The notes beneath the pieces are model-generated. The model saw only the letters and a program-made list of their open reading frames with translations. It was not told where the DNA came from and made no database searches. Below, piece by piece: positions 14,808 through 22,339 of a stretch of DNA of 64,000 nucleotides. A program made the translations under genes and the position numbers. The stretch's first letter is position 1, and every line of letters begins with the position of its first letter. This stretch comes from AC-32 sp963772975. Its GTDB lineage: Bacteria > Actinomycetota > Thermoleophilia > Gaiellales > Gaiellaceae. The DNA is taken from contig CAVYZH010000010.1 of NCBI GenBank assembly GCA_963772975.1, forward strand, positions 186,001 through 250,000, read 5' to 3'.

Positions 14808-15113
14808 CTACTTGCCCGACTGCAGTTCCCAGGCGGCAATGACCGCGTCTTCTACGACAGCTCGATTCCCGTTCTCGAGGTCGGCCACGATCATCATGTG
14901 CTTCGCGAAGCGCGTCGGCACCGAGAACGTCTCGGGGAACGAATGGAGCAGGAAATCGCGGAAGTCGAACGACGCACGGATGACGATGTGGCTGTCGTCG
15001 AGCTGCCGCGCGACCAGGCGTCCGCGGTATCGCCAGTCGAGTAGGCCGCCGCGGCGACGCTCGGCGACCCCGTCGAGCTGAGCAGCCAGGCGGCTGACGT
15101 CGGCGAGCCTCAT
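14808..15113 (-). CDS. MmcQ/YjbR-like protein
   Basis: A 101-residue protein resembling the MmcQ/YjbR group (small double-wing-like DNA-binding fold). Visible pattern: GLLDWRYRGRLVARQLDDSH, then VIRASFDFRDFLLHSFPETF, then a C-terminal helix ALENG-like VEDAVIAAWELQ. The ATG at 15113 follows GAGGTG. An upstream in-frame start at 15233 would add 40 residues of poor composition, so it is rejected. Function in this family is largely unknown. It diverges from the broken acetyltransferase gene. Confidence 0.5.
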   Translation of the reverse strand: MRLADVSRLAAQLDGVAERRRGGLLDWRYRGRLVARQLDDSHIVIRASFDFRDFLLHSFPETFSVPTRFAKHMMIVADLENGNRAVVEDAVIAAWELQSGK

Positions 15114-15167
15114 CACCTCATGCTTGCACGCCGTTGAACGTCTGCCTTCGAGCCAAAGGAGGGCGCC

Positions 15168-15640
15168 GTGGATAGTCTCACCGGGTCTGGACACGAGCGA
15201 TCTGGAACGCGACGTTAGCTTCGAGGGAGTCACGTATCGCTGGCGTGGCTCGCTGACAGATGCCGAGATGGTTGGCCTAGCACGCGCGCACGGCGGACGG
15301 GCTGCATGAGGGCTGGTGGGATCAGATACGTGTCCACAGTCTCGGTTGGGTCACGGCTCGGGCGCCTGACGGGCCGGTCATCGGGTTCGTGAATGTCGCC
15401 TGGGACGGTGCGGACCACGCCTTCCTGCTCGACACGAAGACGCACAGCGCTTTCCAGCGCAAAGGCATCGGAACTCGCCTAGTCGAGGTCGCGGCCCGGC
15501 ACGCCAAGGCCGCAGGGTGCGAATGGCTTCACGTTGACTTCGAACCGGACCTCGAGCCCTTCTACTTGGACGCTTGCGGCTTCCGGCGAACGCCCGCCGG
15601 GCTCATCCACCTCCCGTCACTCAGCGCCTCGGAGAACTGA
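15168..15640 (+). CDS. GNAT-family N-acetyltransferase, frameshifted
   Basis: A GNAT acetyltransferase that would be about 150 residues long. The front part SFEGVTYRWRGSLTDAEMVG lies in one frame and ends in a stop at 15307-15309. The rest is in the next frame: GLHEGWWDQIRVHSLGWVTA, then GFVNVAWDGADHAFLLDTKT, then the acetyl-CoA-binding QRKGIGTRLVEVAARHAKAA and DACGFRRTPAGLIHL. One extra base near 15296 explains the break. The start is uncertain: AGGAGG precedes GTG 15168, but that frame would itself need a one-base slip near 15207 to reach the conserved text. Confidence 0.65.
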
Positions 15641-15833
15641 AGCGCTGGTCCGAAGACCCGCGTCGAAACCTGTCGCTGCGACCATAGGACTCGAAGCAGC
15701 GTGAATCGCCTCGGGATTGGATTCCTCGTCGCCGGGTGCGCGTCGCGGTTGTCCGGCACGACGGAGACACCTACGCGAGCCTGCGGCGGGCTCCGGCAAG
15801 CGCCTGCTAAGCCCGAGTCACGGTTCCGCTCCC

Positions 15834-15859
15834 TGGGCCAGCGTGCGGGAATGTCACCA
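15834..15859. repeat. Dispersed intergenic repeat, copy 1
   Basis: TGGGCCAGCGTGCGGGAATG, then TCACCA: a diverged copy of a motif also found at 16729 and 17319 and, weakly, at 18646. It lies between the acetyltransferase and the minus-strand hypothetical gene. Confidence 0.5.
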
Positions 15860-15865
15860 GAGCAG

Positions 15866-16252
15866 TTATGGCCGTGAACGACGTACAAGCTGCGCTTGAA
15901 GGGGCAGCTCCAGTGCGGCGTCTGAGCGAGGCTCGGCGATCTCGTCGGGTGTTGAGGCCTGCGCGACCCTTCTCGAAAAGTGATCCTCGCCGCGCATCAC
16001 ATACTCGCGCCCGTCGAGTTCGACGAGGGCTGACGCGCTTGGCTGTCTGGCGAGGGTGTCCCGGATGGCGTTGAGCGCGTGCACAACGAGTTGGTCAGTT
16101 GTCGCGCCGGCGATCGAGACGATCCAGCTGCCGTTCTCAGCGTGAACGCTGACGTTGTTGCCCGATAGCTCCCGGACGAGAGCATCAGCCAGCCGTTGCT
16201 GGTCGAGCGTAACCCGGAACGGATGCGCGTCGGTACCCCCGTTACTGCTCAT
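15866..16252 (-). CDS. Hypothetical 128-residue protein
   Basis: Not recognised. It starts with ATG at 16252 (MSSNGGTDAHPFRVTLDQQR) and has an alpha/beta pattern: RLADALVRELSGNNVSVHAE, then GSWIVSIAG, a helix VVHALNAIRDTLARQ, then ALVELDGREYVM, ending in a charged tail. It is divergent from the small winged-helix regulator across a 99-base AT-rich region, so it could be that regulator's target. No signal peptide or membrane helix. Confidence 0.5.
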   Translation of the reverse strand: MSSNGGTDAHPFRVTLDQQRLADALVRELSGNNVSVHAENGSWIVSIAGATTDQLVVHALNAIRDTLARQPSASALVELDGREYVMRGEDHFSRRVAQASTPDEIAEPRSDAALELPLQAQLVRRSRP

Positions 16253-16339
16253 GCCAGGCCTCCTCTCCGCCTTGGGGCTTTGCTAGGATCAGCGCACCAA
16301 AAGTCGTGTCATAAGAACCGCGAAACATAATATACGAAT

Positions 16340-16345
16340 TAGATA
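16340..16345 (+). promoter_or_regulatory. Putative leaderless -10 hexamer in an AT-rich patch
   Basis: TAGATA lies six bases before the ATG at 16352, inside the unusually AT-rich stretch 16300-16352. No Shine-Dalgarno sequence is present. Confidence 0.45.
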
Positions 16346-16351
16346 GCGCAT

Positions 16352-16663
16352 ATGTCAAGCGAGCAACCCTCAGCCCTCGGGTGGACATTCGTCACCAATC
16401 ACACCCAGGTGCTGCTCTGCATCGCCCGCGACCCCGACATCCGGCTCCGCGACATCGCCGCCCGCATCGGAATCACCGAACGAGCAGCTCAACGCATCCT
16501 CGCCGACCTCGTCGATGCCGGCTACGTCAAGCGCCAACGTCAGGGAAGACGCAACCGCTACGCCGTCAACCCCGACCTACGAATGCGCCACCCCGCCCAG
16601 GAAGGACACGACATCGGCGAAATCCTCGACCTCCTGAACCGCGAACCGCCCGCGGCCAGCTAG
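16352..16663 (+). CDS. Winged-helix transcriptional regulator (MarR/ArsR-like)
   Basis: A 103-residue one-domain DNA-binding protein. The helix-turn-helix and wing are clear: QVLLCIARDPDIRLRDIAAR, then IGITERAAQRILADLVDAGY, then VKRQRQGRRNRYAVNPD. Small regulators of this shape are common in actinobacteria and usually act on themselves or a neighbour. No metal ligands or ligand pocket are visible. It lies divergent from a hypothetical gene with an AT-rich region between them, and the missing ribosome-binding site suggests a leaderless message. Confidence 0.8.
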   Translation: MSSEQPSALGWTFVTNHTQVLLCIARDPDIRLRDIAARIGITERAAQRILADLVDAGYVKRQRQGRRNRYAVNPDLRMRHPAQEGHDIGEILDLLNREPPAAS

Positions 16664-16728
16664 ACCTGCCGAGCCAGGCTCGGCGACGAAGGCCGGGCAA
16701 GCACGCCCGCTGGTTGGGCGATCTGGGG

Positions 16729-16756
16729 TGGGCCAGTGTTCCGGAATGACCCCCGA
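16729..16756. repeat. Dispersed intergenic repeat, copy 2
   Basis: TGGGCCAGTGTTCCGGAATG, then ACCCCCGA, in the gene-free 16664-16918 stretch, where nothing else is recognisable. Confidence 0.6.
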
Positions 16757-16918
16757 ACTACGGAGGCTTCTCGGACCCGCGGGCTTCCTTCTCTTGCGTC
16801 TCGTGCTTGCTACTGCGCCGATGGCAAAGGCAATGGCGACAAAGAAAGAGGCCCACAGTCGCGAGAATCCAGGTCGGGTCGAACCTAAGGCCCTTGGAAG
16901 TGCCGAGAGGAGAGCACG

Positions 16919-17263
16919 ATGAGAAACGAAGAGGCGGCACCGGAGACGAAAGGTGTTACGACGGAGCTACTCGCAACGCTTGACCTTGGGCCTGAGATCG
17001 AGGGCATGGCAGGGCGCCAACTTCGAATGCGTATGGTGACCATCGAGCCTGGCGGCGTCTTCGGCCCGATTCACGACCACAAAGACAGACCAGGCATCGT
17101 CTACATACTGCAAGGAACGATCACCGATCATCGGAGTGGAGCCGCTACCGAGTATGGGCCGGGAGTGGGCTGGCCCGAGGACAGGAAGACCACACACTGG
17201 CTTGAGAACAGAGGAACGATTCCGGCGGTGGAGATCTCGGTCGATATCGTCAGGCAAGCGTAG
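16919..17263 (+). CDS. Cupin-domain protein
   Basis: A 114-residue single-domain cupin. The two cupin motifs are visible as GPIHDHKDRPGIVYILQGTI and GPGVGWPEDRKTTHWLENRG: His residues of the first and the His of the second are the likely metal ligands, and an E is lacking at the usual first-motif position. The ATG at 16919 follows a GAGGAGAG-type ribosome-binding sequence. Such small cupins bind metal and small ligands or act as dioxygenases or isomerases; a substrate cannot be inferred. Neighbours are unrelated small genes. Confidence 0.8.
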   Translation: MRNEEAAPETKGVTTELLATLDLGPEIEGMAGRQLRMRMVTIEPGGVFGPIHDHKDRPGIVYILQGTITDHRSGAATEYGPGVGWPEDRKTTHWLENRGTIPAVEISVDIVRQA

Positions 17264-17318
17264 GCCCGACATCCACCTGTAAGAGCGCCGGGGCACTTTA
17301 GGCGTGAGGACCGCTCGT

Positions 17319-17346
17319 TGGGCCAGCGTTCCGGAATGTCCCCCGA
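17319..17346. repeat. Dispersed intergenic repeat, copy 3
   Basis: TGGGCCAGCGTTCCGGAATG, then TCCCCCGA. It lies between the cupin and F420-type genes and differs from copy 2 at two positions. Confidence 0.6.
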
Positions 17347-17417
17347 CGGCGCTCTAGGTGTCTCGACCATCGAGGAAGAGCCCGGCGACCGCGAGCCGCT
17401 CGTGCGATGATTGACGA

Positions 17418-17846
17418 ATGGCGAATCGGCCTGGTCCCCCTCGCCTGATCAATGGATGTGTGAAGGGCCTTCTCCGTATTGGAGTCGCAGGGCGACATAC
17501 CTACCTTCTTGGAGTACGTGGCCGAAGAAGCGGCCGGACGTATTCCACGCCGGTCGTCCTGGTTGAGAACGGCGAGCGCTGGCTGGTTGCGCCCTACGGC
17601 GAGGTGAGCTGGGTTCGGAATGCTCGTGCGGCGGGTCAGGCGACCCTCAGCCGGGGGCGACGGCGCGAAGAGATCAAGCTCAGCGAAATCGGCCCGCAGG
17701 AGAGCGCTCCGGTTCTTCGCCAGTACCTCCGCCAAGCCAAAGCTGTTCGCTCCAGCTTCGATGCGTCGCCTGACTCGCCCCTCGACGCATTCGTGGCGGA
17801 AGCCGGTCGGCACCCGGTGTTCCGCATCGAGTCGGGGTCACCATGA
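17418..17846 (+). CDS. Deazaflavin (F420)-dependent nitroreductase-fold protein
   Basis: A 142-residue split-beta-barrel protein of the actinobacterial F420H2-dependent nitroreductase/quinone reductase family (the Ddn-like group). The recognisable pattern is YLLGVRGRRSGRTYSTPVVL, then VENGERWLVAPYGEVSWVRN, where the GRxSGxxRxxP(V/L) motif and the W-V-x-N segment line the cofactor site. It would use reduced F420 to reduce quinones or related compounds at the membrane. Biosynthetic F420 genes are not in this window. The start is ATG 17418. Confidence 0.8.
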   Translation: MANRPGPPRLINGCVKGLLRIGVAGRHTYLLGVRGRRSGRTYSTPVVLVENGERWLVAPYGEVSWVRNARAAGQATLSRGRRREEIKLSEIGPQESAPVLRQYLRQAKAVRSSFDASPDSPLDAFVAEAGRHPVFRIESGSP

Positions 17847-18006
17847 GCCGAGTTCGACGTTCGGCCCCTCGATTCTCGCTTCCCGACGCATGCTGTCGAG
17901 GCCGACTCAGGCGGTAGCCACCTGGGCTGCGCCATTGCGGCCGGGATTGATGCCCGAGTACCCGCGCTTCATCGCGCCGTTGCCGCGTCGCCAGAGTGGC
18001 CTGCCG

Positions 18007-18531
18007 TCAGACCTGCGACGCCGAGCGCAGGCTGGGCAATGCAACCGCAATCCGGTCGCCCCACGCGTCGATCGTCGGCCAGTCGCGGTGGTCGCCAAAG
18101 CGGCCGCCAAAGGCGTGGAAGAGCACGCGCGACCAAAACGGCCACTGGTGCTTGTGGATGACGCCCTGGAAGACGCGATATTCGCGCGCACGGATCTCGG
18201 CACGAATCTCCCCGATCCCCTTGGGCTCACTGTGGGTCAGCGGGCCGATCAGGCGCTTCGTATCGCCGAACGCTCCCACGCTGAAGAGCCAGAGCGGGCG
18301 AGCGGCCAGGGCATCGCGGTTTCTGGCAACGAATGCGTTCGCTTCGGGCGGCCACGACTGGTCATACACCGGTGCGCCGAGTACGACCGCGTCGTAGGGG
18401 TCGAGCGTCTCGACCTCGTCGACTAGACGGAGGTCGACCGAGGCTCCGGAGCCGACGAGGCGTGTGGCGATGCGAGCCGCGATCCCCGCGGTCGCTCCAT
18501 GGCGGCTGGCGTAGACGACCAGGAGAGGCAT
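18007..18531 (-). CDS. Flavodoxin-domain protein (HemG-like)
   Basis: A 174-residue FMN-binding flavodoxin-like protein. The FMN phosphate loop is YASRHGATAGIAARIATRL, followed by VVLGAPVYDQSWPPEANAFV and the tail GDHRDWPTIDAWGDRIAVAL. This arrangement matches the flavodoxin group that includes menaquinone-dependent protoporphyrinogen oxidase HemG, and many such actinobacterial proteins have no proven substrate. The ATG at 18531 is preferred over an in-frame start 18 codons upstream because the flavodoxin strand begins at once (MPLLVVYASRHG). It is separated from groEL by two hairpins. Confidence 0.75.
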   Translation of the reverse strand: MPLLVVYASRHGATAGIAARIATRLVGSGASVDLRLVDEVETLDPYDAVVLGAPVYDQSWPPEANAFVARNRDALAARPLWLFSVGAFGDTKRLIGPLTHSEPKGIGEIRAEIRAREYRVFQGVIHKHQWPFWSRVLFHAFGGRFGDHRDWPTIDAWGDRIAVALPSLRSASQV

Positions 18532-18645
18532 GCTCCGAGGATCGCCGCTGCGGAGCGCGGTTGCATCGGGAATAGCCCGCAGCACGGATCGGGGCGTCTT
18601 GCTCTATCGCCTACTCAGGATGTGGGAGGGTGCCTCGCCGTCGCC

Positions 18646-18666
18646 TGGGCGAGCGTCCCTGTCACT
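18646..18666. repeat. Dispersed intergenic repeat, degenerate copy 4
   Basis: TGGGCGAGCGTCCCTGTCAC resembles the other copies with a short internal deletion. It lies next to the groEL terminator hairpin. Confidence 0.3.
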
Positions 18667-18670
18667 AGAA

Positions 18671-18703
18671 AGCAGAAGGGCCGGCTTGGCCGGCCCTTCT
18701 GCT
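18671..18703 (-). terminator. Terminator-like hairpin downstream of groEL
   Basis: A 15-bp perfect stem (AGCAGAAGGGCCGGC and its complement) with a three-base loop. A real T-run is lacking, so termination strength is uncertain. Confidence 0.6.
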
Positions 18704-18727
18704 GTGGACCCCAACGAGGGGGCCCGT

Positions 18728-18748
18728 GGGGGAAACCGGGTTTCCCCC
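18728..18748 (-). terminator. Second hairpin immediately after groEL
   Basis: GGGGGAAAC and GTTTCCCCC form a 9-bp stem with loop CGG, seven bases beyond the groEL stop codon. It may terminate the message or protect its 3' end. Confidence 0.45.
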
Positions 18749-18754
18749 GCTTCC

Positions 18755-20380
18755 CTACATCATCCCGCCCATGTCAGGCATGCCGGCGCCGGCGCCGACC
18801 GGGTTCTTCTCCGGCGGCTCGGCGACGATTGCCTCGGTGGTGAGGATGTTCTTCGCGATCGACGCGGCGTTCTGCAGCGCCGAGCGCGTGACCATCGTCG
18901 GGTCGATGACGCCCGACGCCACGAGATCCTCGACCTCGCCGGTGTCGACGTTGAGCCCGTAGCCCTTCTTGGCCTTACGGACCTCACCAACGACGACCGA
19001 TCCCTCGAGCCCGCCGTTCTGCGCGAGCTGACGAAGCGGCTCCTCGAGCGCCCGCTTGATGATGGCCGCGCCGGTGCGCTCGTCGCCATCCGTGGCATCG
19101 AGGTCGATCGAGTCGACCGCGTTCAGCAGCGCCACGCCACCGCCCGGCACGATGCCCTCTTCGAGGGCCGCGCGGGTGGCCTGCAGCGCGTCCTCGACGC
19201 GGTGCTTCTTCTCCTTCATCTCCGTCTCGGTGGCAGCGCCGACCTTGACGACGGCAACGCCGCCCGCGAGCTTGGCCAGGCGCTCCTGGAGCTTCTCGCG
19301 GTCGAAGTCGGAGTCGGTGTTCTCGACCTCGGCCTTCAGCTGCTTGATGCGGGCCTTGATGCCGTCCGCATCGCCGTTGCCGTCGATGATCGTGGTGTCG
19401 TCCTTCGTGATCACGACGCGGCGGGCCCTACCGAGCTGCGAGAGCTTCGTGTTCTCGAGCTTGAGGCCCAGCTCCTCGGTGATCACCTCGGCGCCGGTGA
19501 GGATCGCGATGTCCTCGAGCATGCGCTTGCGGCGGTCACCGAAGCCCGGCGCCTTGACCGCGACCGCGGTGAAGGTGCCGCGCAGCTTGTTGACGACGAT
19601 CGTCGCGAGCGCTTCGCCCTCGACGTCCTCGGCAACGATCAGCAGCGGGCGACCGGCCTGGATCACCTGCTCGAGCACGGGCAGGAGGTCCTTGACCGCG
19701 CCGATCTTCTGGTTCGCGACCAGGATGTACGGGTCCTCGAGGACCGCCTCCATCCGCTCGGGGTCGGTGATCATGTACGGCGACAGGTAGCCCTTGTCGA
19801 ACTGCATGCCTTCCGTGAACTCGAGCTCGAGGCCGAAGGTCTGGCCCTCCTCGACGTTCACGACGCCGTCCTTGCCGACCTTGTCGATCGCATCCGCGAT
19901 CACGTCGCCGATCTCGCGCTCGCGCGCCGAGATGGTGGCGACCCGGGCGATGTCTTCCTTGCCCGAGATCTCCTTCGACTGCGACTTGAGGCTCTCGACG
20001 ACCTGCTCGACCGCGCGCTCGATGCCGCGCTTGAGGCCCATCGGGTTCGCACCCGCGGCCACGTTCTTGAGGCCCTCGCGGACGATCGCCTGTGCGAGCA
20101 CGGTCGCCGTCGTGGTGCCGTCGCCCGCCACGTCGTTGGTCGCGGTCGCGACCTCGCGGACGAGCTGTGCGCCCTGGTTCTCGAAGACGTCTTCGACCTC
20201 GATCTCACGGGCGATGGTGACGCCGTCGTTGGTGATCGTCGGCGCGCCGAACTTCCGGTCGAGCACGACGTAGCGGCCCTTGGGGCCGAGCGTCACCTTG
20301 ACTGCGTCAGCGAGGATGTTCACGCCACGCTCGAGCGAGCGCCGCGCGTCCTCGTTGAACTTCAGTTCCTTATGTGCCAT
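18755..20380 (-). CDS. groL: Chaperonin GroEL
   Basis: The 541-residue 60-kDa chaperonin, which folds proteins in its ATP-driven cavity with GroES. Family landmarks are all present: KFNEDARRSLERGVNILADA, then VKVTLGPKGRYVVLDRKFGA, then TITNDGVTIAREIE, then NDVAGDGTTTATVLAQAIV, and the C-terminal GGMPDMGGMM repeat. The start is ATG 20380, 23 bases after groES. The operon is expected to be under HrcA control through the CIRCE element upstream of groES. Full length and intact. Confidence 0.99.
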   Translation of the reverse strand: MAHKELKFNEDARRSLERGVNILADAVKVTLGPKGRYVVLDRKFGAPTITNDGVTIAREIEVEDVFENQGAQLVREVATATNDVAGDGTTTATVLAQAIVREGLKNVAAGANPMGLKRGIERAVEQVVESLKSQSKEISGKEDIARVATISAREREIGDVIADAIDKVGKDGVVNVEEGQTFGLELEFTEGMQFDKGYLSPYMITDPERMEAVLEDPYILVANQKIGAVKDLLPVLEQVIQAGRPLLIVAEDVEGEALATIVVNKLRGTFTAVAVKAPGFGDRRKRMLEDIAILTGAEVITEELGLKLENTKLSQLGRARRVVITKDDTTIIDGNGDADGIKARIKQLKAEVENTDSDFDREKLQERLAKLAGGVAVVKVGAATETEMKEKKHRVEDALQATRAALEEGIVPGGGVALLNAVDSIDLDATDGDERTGAAIIKRALEEPLRQLAQNGGLEGSVVVGEVRKAKKGYGLNVDTGEVEDLVASGVIDPTMVTRSALQNAASIAKNILTTEAIVAEPPEKNPVGAGAGMPDMGGMM

Positions 20381-20403
20381 TCAGTCCTCCTTCAGCCGGG
20401 CTC

Positions 20404-20742
20404 CTAGGCGGAGGCGCCGGCCATCTCCTTCTTCTTCGAGCTCTTCGAGCGGGACGCGGCAACCTTCGCCAGCACGTCCGACTCGCGCAGCACCAGCACC
20501 TCGTCGGCGCCGAGCTTGATCTCCGTGCCGCCGTACTTGGAGAAGATGATCTCGTCGCCCACGGCGACGTCCAGCGGCACGAGCTCGCCCTTGTCGTTGC
20601 GGGCACCCGGGCCGATCGCGAGCACGCGACCGCGCTGCGGCTTCTCCTTGGCCGTGTCCGGCAGGACGATGCCGCTGGCCGTCGTCTCCTCGTCTTCGAG
20701 GGCTTCGACGATCAGGCGGTCGCCCAGTGGCTGTAGATTCAT
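20404..20742 (-). CDS. groS: Co-chaperonin GroES
   Basis: The 112-residue GroES lid. MNLQPLGDRLIVEALEDEET, then GIVLPDTAKEKPQRGRVLAI, then VGDEIIFSKYGGTEIKLGAD are canonical. The ATG at 20742 is chosen because family similarity starts there; the frame is open further upstream only as non-coding sequence. A lysine/serine-rich tail (SRSKSSKKKEMAGASA) makes it some 12-15 residues longer than typical GroES. First gene of the groESL operon. Confidence 0.98.
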   Translation of the reverse strand: MNLQPLGDRLIVEALEDEETTASGIVLPDTAKEKPQRGRVLAIGPGARNDKGELVPLDVAVGDEIIFSKYGGTEIKLGADEVLVLRESDVLAKVAASRSKSSKKKEMAGASA

Positions 20743-20780
20743 CCAGCCCCTCCTTCTGTCCTGCGACTTTGTGACACTCT

Positions 20781-20807
20781 CTGGCACTCTCCCTTGTGGA
20801 GTGCCAG
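20781..20807 (-). promoter_or_regulatory. CIRCE element (HrcA operator)
   Basis: CTGGCACTC, nine bases, GAGTGCCAG: the inverted repeat of the CIRCE heat-shock operator with nine-base spacing (consensus TTAGCACTC-N9-GAGTGCTAA). It lies 39 bases before the groES start. HrcA would repress groESL here at low temperature. hrcA itself is not in the window. Confidence 0.95.
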
Positions 20808-20883
20808 GGCAGTTTACCGCCTCGGAAGGGAGCCGTGCGGTGACAATGCTGCTACGTGCGGTCAAGGTGTCACAAACCTCGGC

Positions 20884-21318
20884 ATGAAACGCGAGTTTTC
20901 AGCGGGTGGCGTGCTGGTGCGGCGGCTGCGCGGGCGCTGGGTGTTCGCCGCGATCCGGCCGGCGGGCAGGAAGGCTGGGCTGTGGGCGTTGCCGAAGGGT
21001 CTGATCGATCCGAGTGAGCGGCCTGAGCAAACCGCAGTGCGCGAGGCGACCGAGGAGACCGGCGCGCAGGGGCGGGTGGTCGAAAAGCTCGGCGACGTCC
21101 GCTACGTCTACACCTGGGACGGCGAGCGGATCTTCAAGGTCGTCAGCTTCTATCTGCTCCGCTACTCGCGCGGGCGCCTGGGCGAGCTCCCGCCCGAGAC
21201 GGCGCACGAAGTGGACGAGGTGCGCTGGCTCCCGCTCGAGGACGGGCCGCGCCTGCTCGCCTACGGCGGCGAGCGCGAGATGGCCGCGAAGGCCGTCGAA
21301 GCCGTCAGGGCACTATGA
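20884..21318 (+). CDS. NUDIX hydrolase
   Basis: A 144-residue NUDIX pyrophosphohydrolase. The Nudix box is nearly canonical: GLIDPSERPEQTAVREATEE, then TGAQ (G-x5-E-x7-RE-x-x-EE-x-G). It starts MKREFSAGGVLVRRLRGRWV at the ATG at 20884. The tryptophan- and arginine-rich sheet before the box resembles the ADP-ribose/Ap4A-type subgroup, but the substrate is not defined. It faces groES across the CIRCE region and is followed closely by an ASCH-domain gene. Confidence 0.88.
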   Translation: MKREFSAGGVLVRRLRGRWVFAAIRPAGRKAGLWALPKGLIDPSERPEQTAVREATEETGAQGRVVEKLGDVRYVYTWDGERIFKVVSFYLLRYSRGRLGELPPETAHEVDEVRWLPLEDGPRLLAYGGEREMAAKAVEAVRAL

Positions 21319-21352
21319 TCCCTCGCGCCTCGTGGCAGGAGACGACGACGCC

Positions 21353-21706
21353 GTGTACGCCCTGAACTTCTACTCGCCGATGGTGGCCGACCAGCTGCGC
21401 AGCGGCCGCAAGACCGCGACCATCCGGTTGGGCGACAAGTCGCGCAAGTACCGCAAAGGCATGATCGTTCAGGTGCTGGCGGGGACGCGCTTCAGCCCGC
21501 GGCAGAAGATCTTCGACGCGGTGATCGACAAGGTCGAGGTGAAGACGCTCGCCGATCTCTCCCCGCGCGAGATCGAGCACGACAATCCGGAGATCCGGCG
21601 GCCGGAGGAGATGGCGGGGTTCCTGGGCCAGCTGTACAACCGTGAGGTCGCTGACGACGAGCTGGTGACAGTGATCCGCTTCTCCGAAATACGGCCTACG
21701 GCCTAA
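21353..21706 (+). CDS. ASCH-domain protein
   Basis: A 117-residue protein made of one ASCH domain (PUA-like beta barrel, expected to bind RNA or nucleotides). The visible pattern is YALNFYSPMVADQLRSGRKT, then ATIRLGDKSRKYRKGMIVQV, and RRPEEMAGFLGQLYNREVAD. The GTG at 21353 is chosen because AGGAG lies ten bases upstream; an earlier in-frame GTG at 21332 would add seven residues. It follows the NUDIX gene by 34 bases on the same strand. Function in bacteria is poorly known. Confidence 0.75.
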   Translation: MYALNFYSPMVADQLRSGRKTATIRLGDKSRKYRKGMIVQVLAGTRFSPRQKIFDAVIDKVEVKTLADLSPREIEHDNPEIRRPEEMAGFLGQLYNREVADDELVTVIRFSEIRPTA

Positions 21707-22026
21707 CCCGCGCAGACTCCGCCTTCGGCTCCGCTGCACGCTGGGAACTCCAGACGCGGCTCGGCGACTGACACGATAGGCCACGCGGTCGAGGACGCCG
21801 CCGCGGGCCGCGCTCGTCCTCGAACGTGCGGGCTCTTGAAAGCAAGCACAGGCAACCCAACGCCCCGAGCAGGGATCTTTCGTCCCGCTCCAGCGCCGCG
21901 ATCCTCCCAGCATGCCGCGCCCGCAGAGCCAAGCGACCTCTGTGGACAAGAAGTCACACTTTCTCGACGATCGCCGGGCCCCAGCGGGCCACCAGCGGGG
22001 ACAGTCCCCGGCCGGAGCGACCGAAG
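21707..22026. other. 320-base stretch without a gene
   Basis: No convincing frame on either strand. The only structured element is the palindrome GGGGACAGTCCCC at 21997-22009, inside a GC-rich run of CCGG/GGCC steps. It separates the ASCH gene from the convergent zinc-ribbon gene. Confidence 0.5.
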
Positions 22027-22299
22027 CTAGGCCTTGCGGATCTTCACGCCGAACTGCTCGGGCGGGCGTAGCTCGCCGCCACAGGCCTCGCACTCCACGG
22101 CGAACGCGGAGGCGAAGCGCTCACCGCAGCTCGGGCACTGCGAGCGCAGCTCACCGCCGCACTGCGGGCACGCGGCCGGCAACTCGCCGACGTACTCCTC
22201 GAAGTACCGCTGGACGAACCCGCAGCGCACGCAGAACGCAACCCAATCGCCGAGCGTCTTGCGCCGCTCCTCCTGCAGCCAGTTCCGAGCACGACTCAT
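22027..22299 (-). CDS. Zinc-ribbon protein
   Basis: A 90-residue protein with four CxxC pairs, so room for two zinc ribbons: FCVRCGF, ACPQCGGELRSQCPSCGERF and ECEACGGEL. The N-terminal part is a short basic helix (MSRARNWLQEERRKTLGDWV). The start at ATG 22299 is supported by TACAGT six bases before it. It diverges from the dehydrogenase operon. It probably binds nucleic acid or a protein partner; nothing more specific is visible. Confidence 0.72.
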   Translation of the reverse strand: MSRARNWLQEERRKTLGDWVAFCVRCGFVQRYFEEYVGELPAACPQCGGELRSQCPSCGERFASAFAVECEACGGELRPPEQFGVKIRKA

Positions 22300-22305
22300 C
22301 AGCCG

Positions 22306-22311
22306 ACTGTA
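22306..22311 (-). promoter_or_regulatory. Putative leaderless -10 hexamer
   Basis: TACAGT, six bases before the ATG at 22299 of the zinc-ribbon gene. Confidence 0.4.
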
Positions 22312-22325
22312 GCCAGACCGATCGC

Positions 22326-22331
22326 TAGAGT
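22326..22331 (+). promoter_or_regulatory. Putative -10 hexamer of the dehydrogenase operon
   Basis: TAGAGT lies eight bases before the ATG at 22340. No ribosome-binding site is seen, which fits a leaderless or near-leaderless message. Confidence 0.4.
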
Positions 22332-22339
22332 TCGGCGCG

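Noticed and set aside
18530..20407. A 625-residue plus-strand frame opposite groEL
   Set aside because: Composition is the complement of GroEL codons (RDHRR, DVLEDV-like repeats); groEL on the minus strand is certain.
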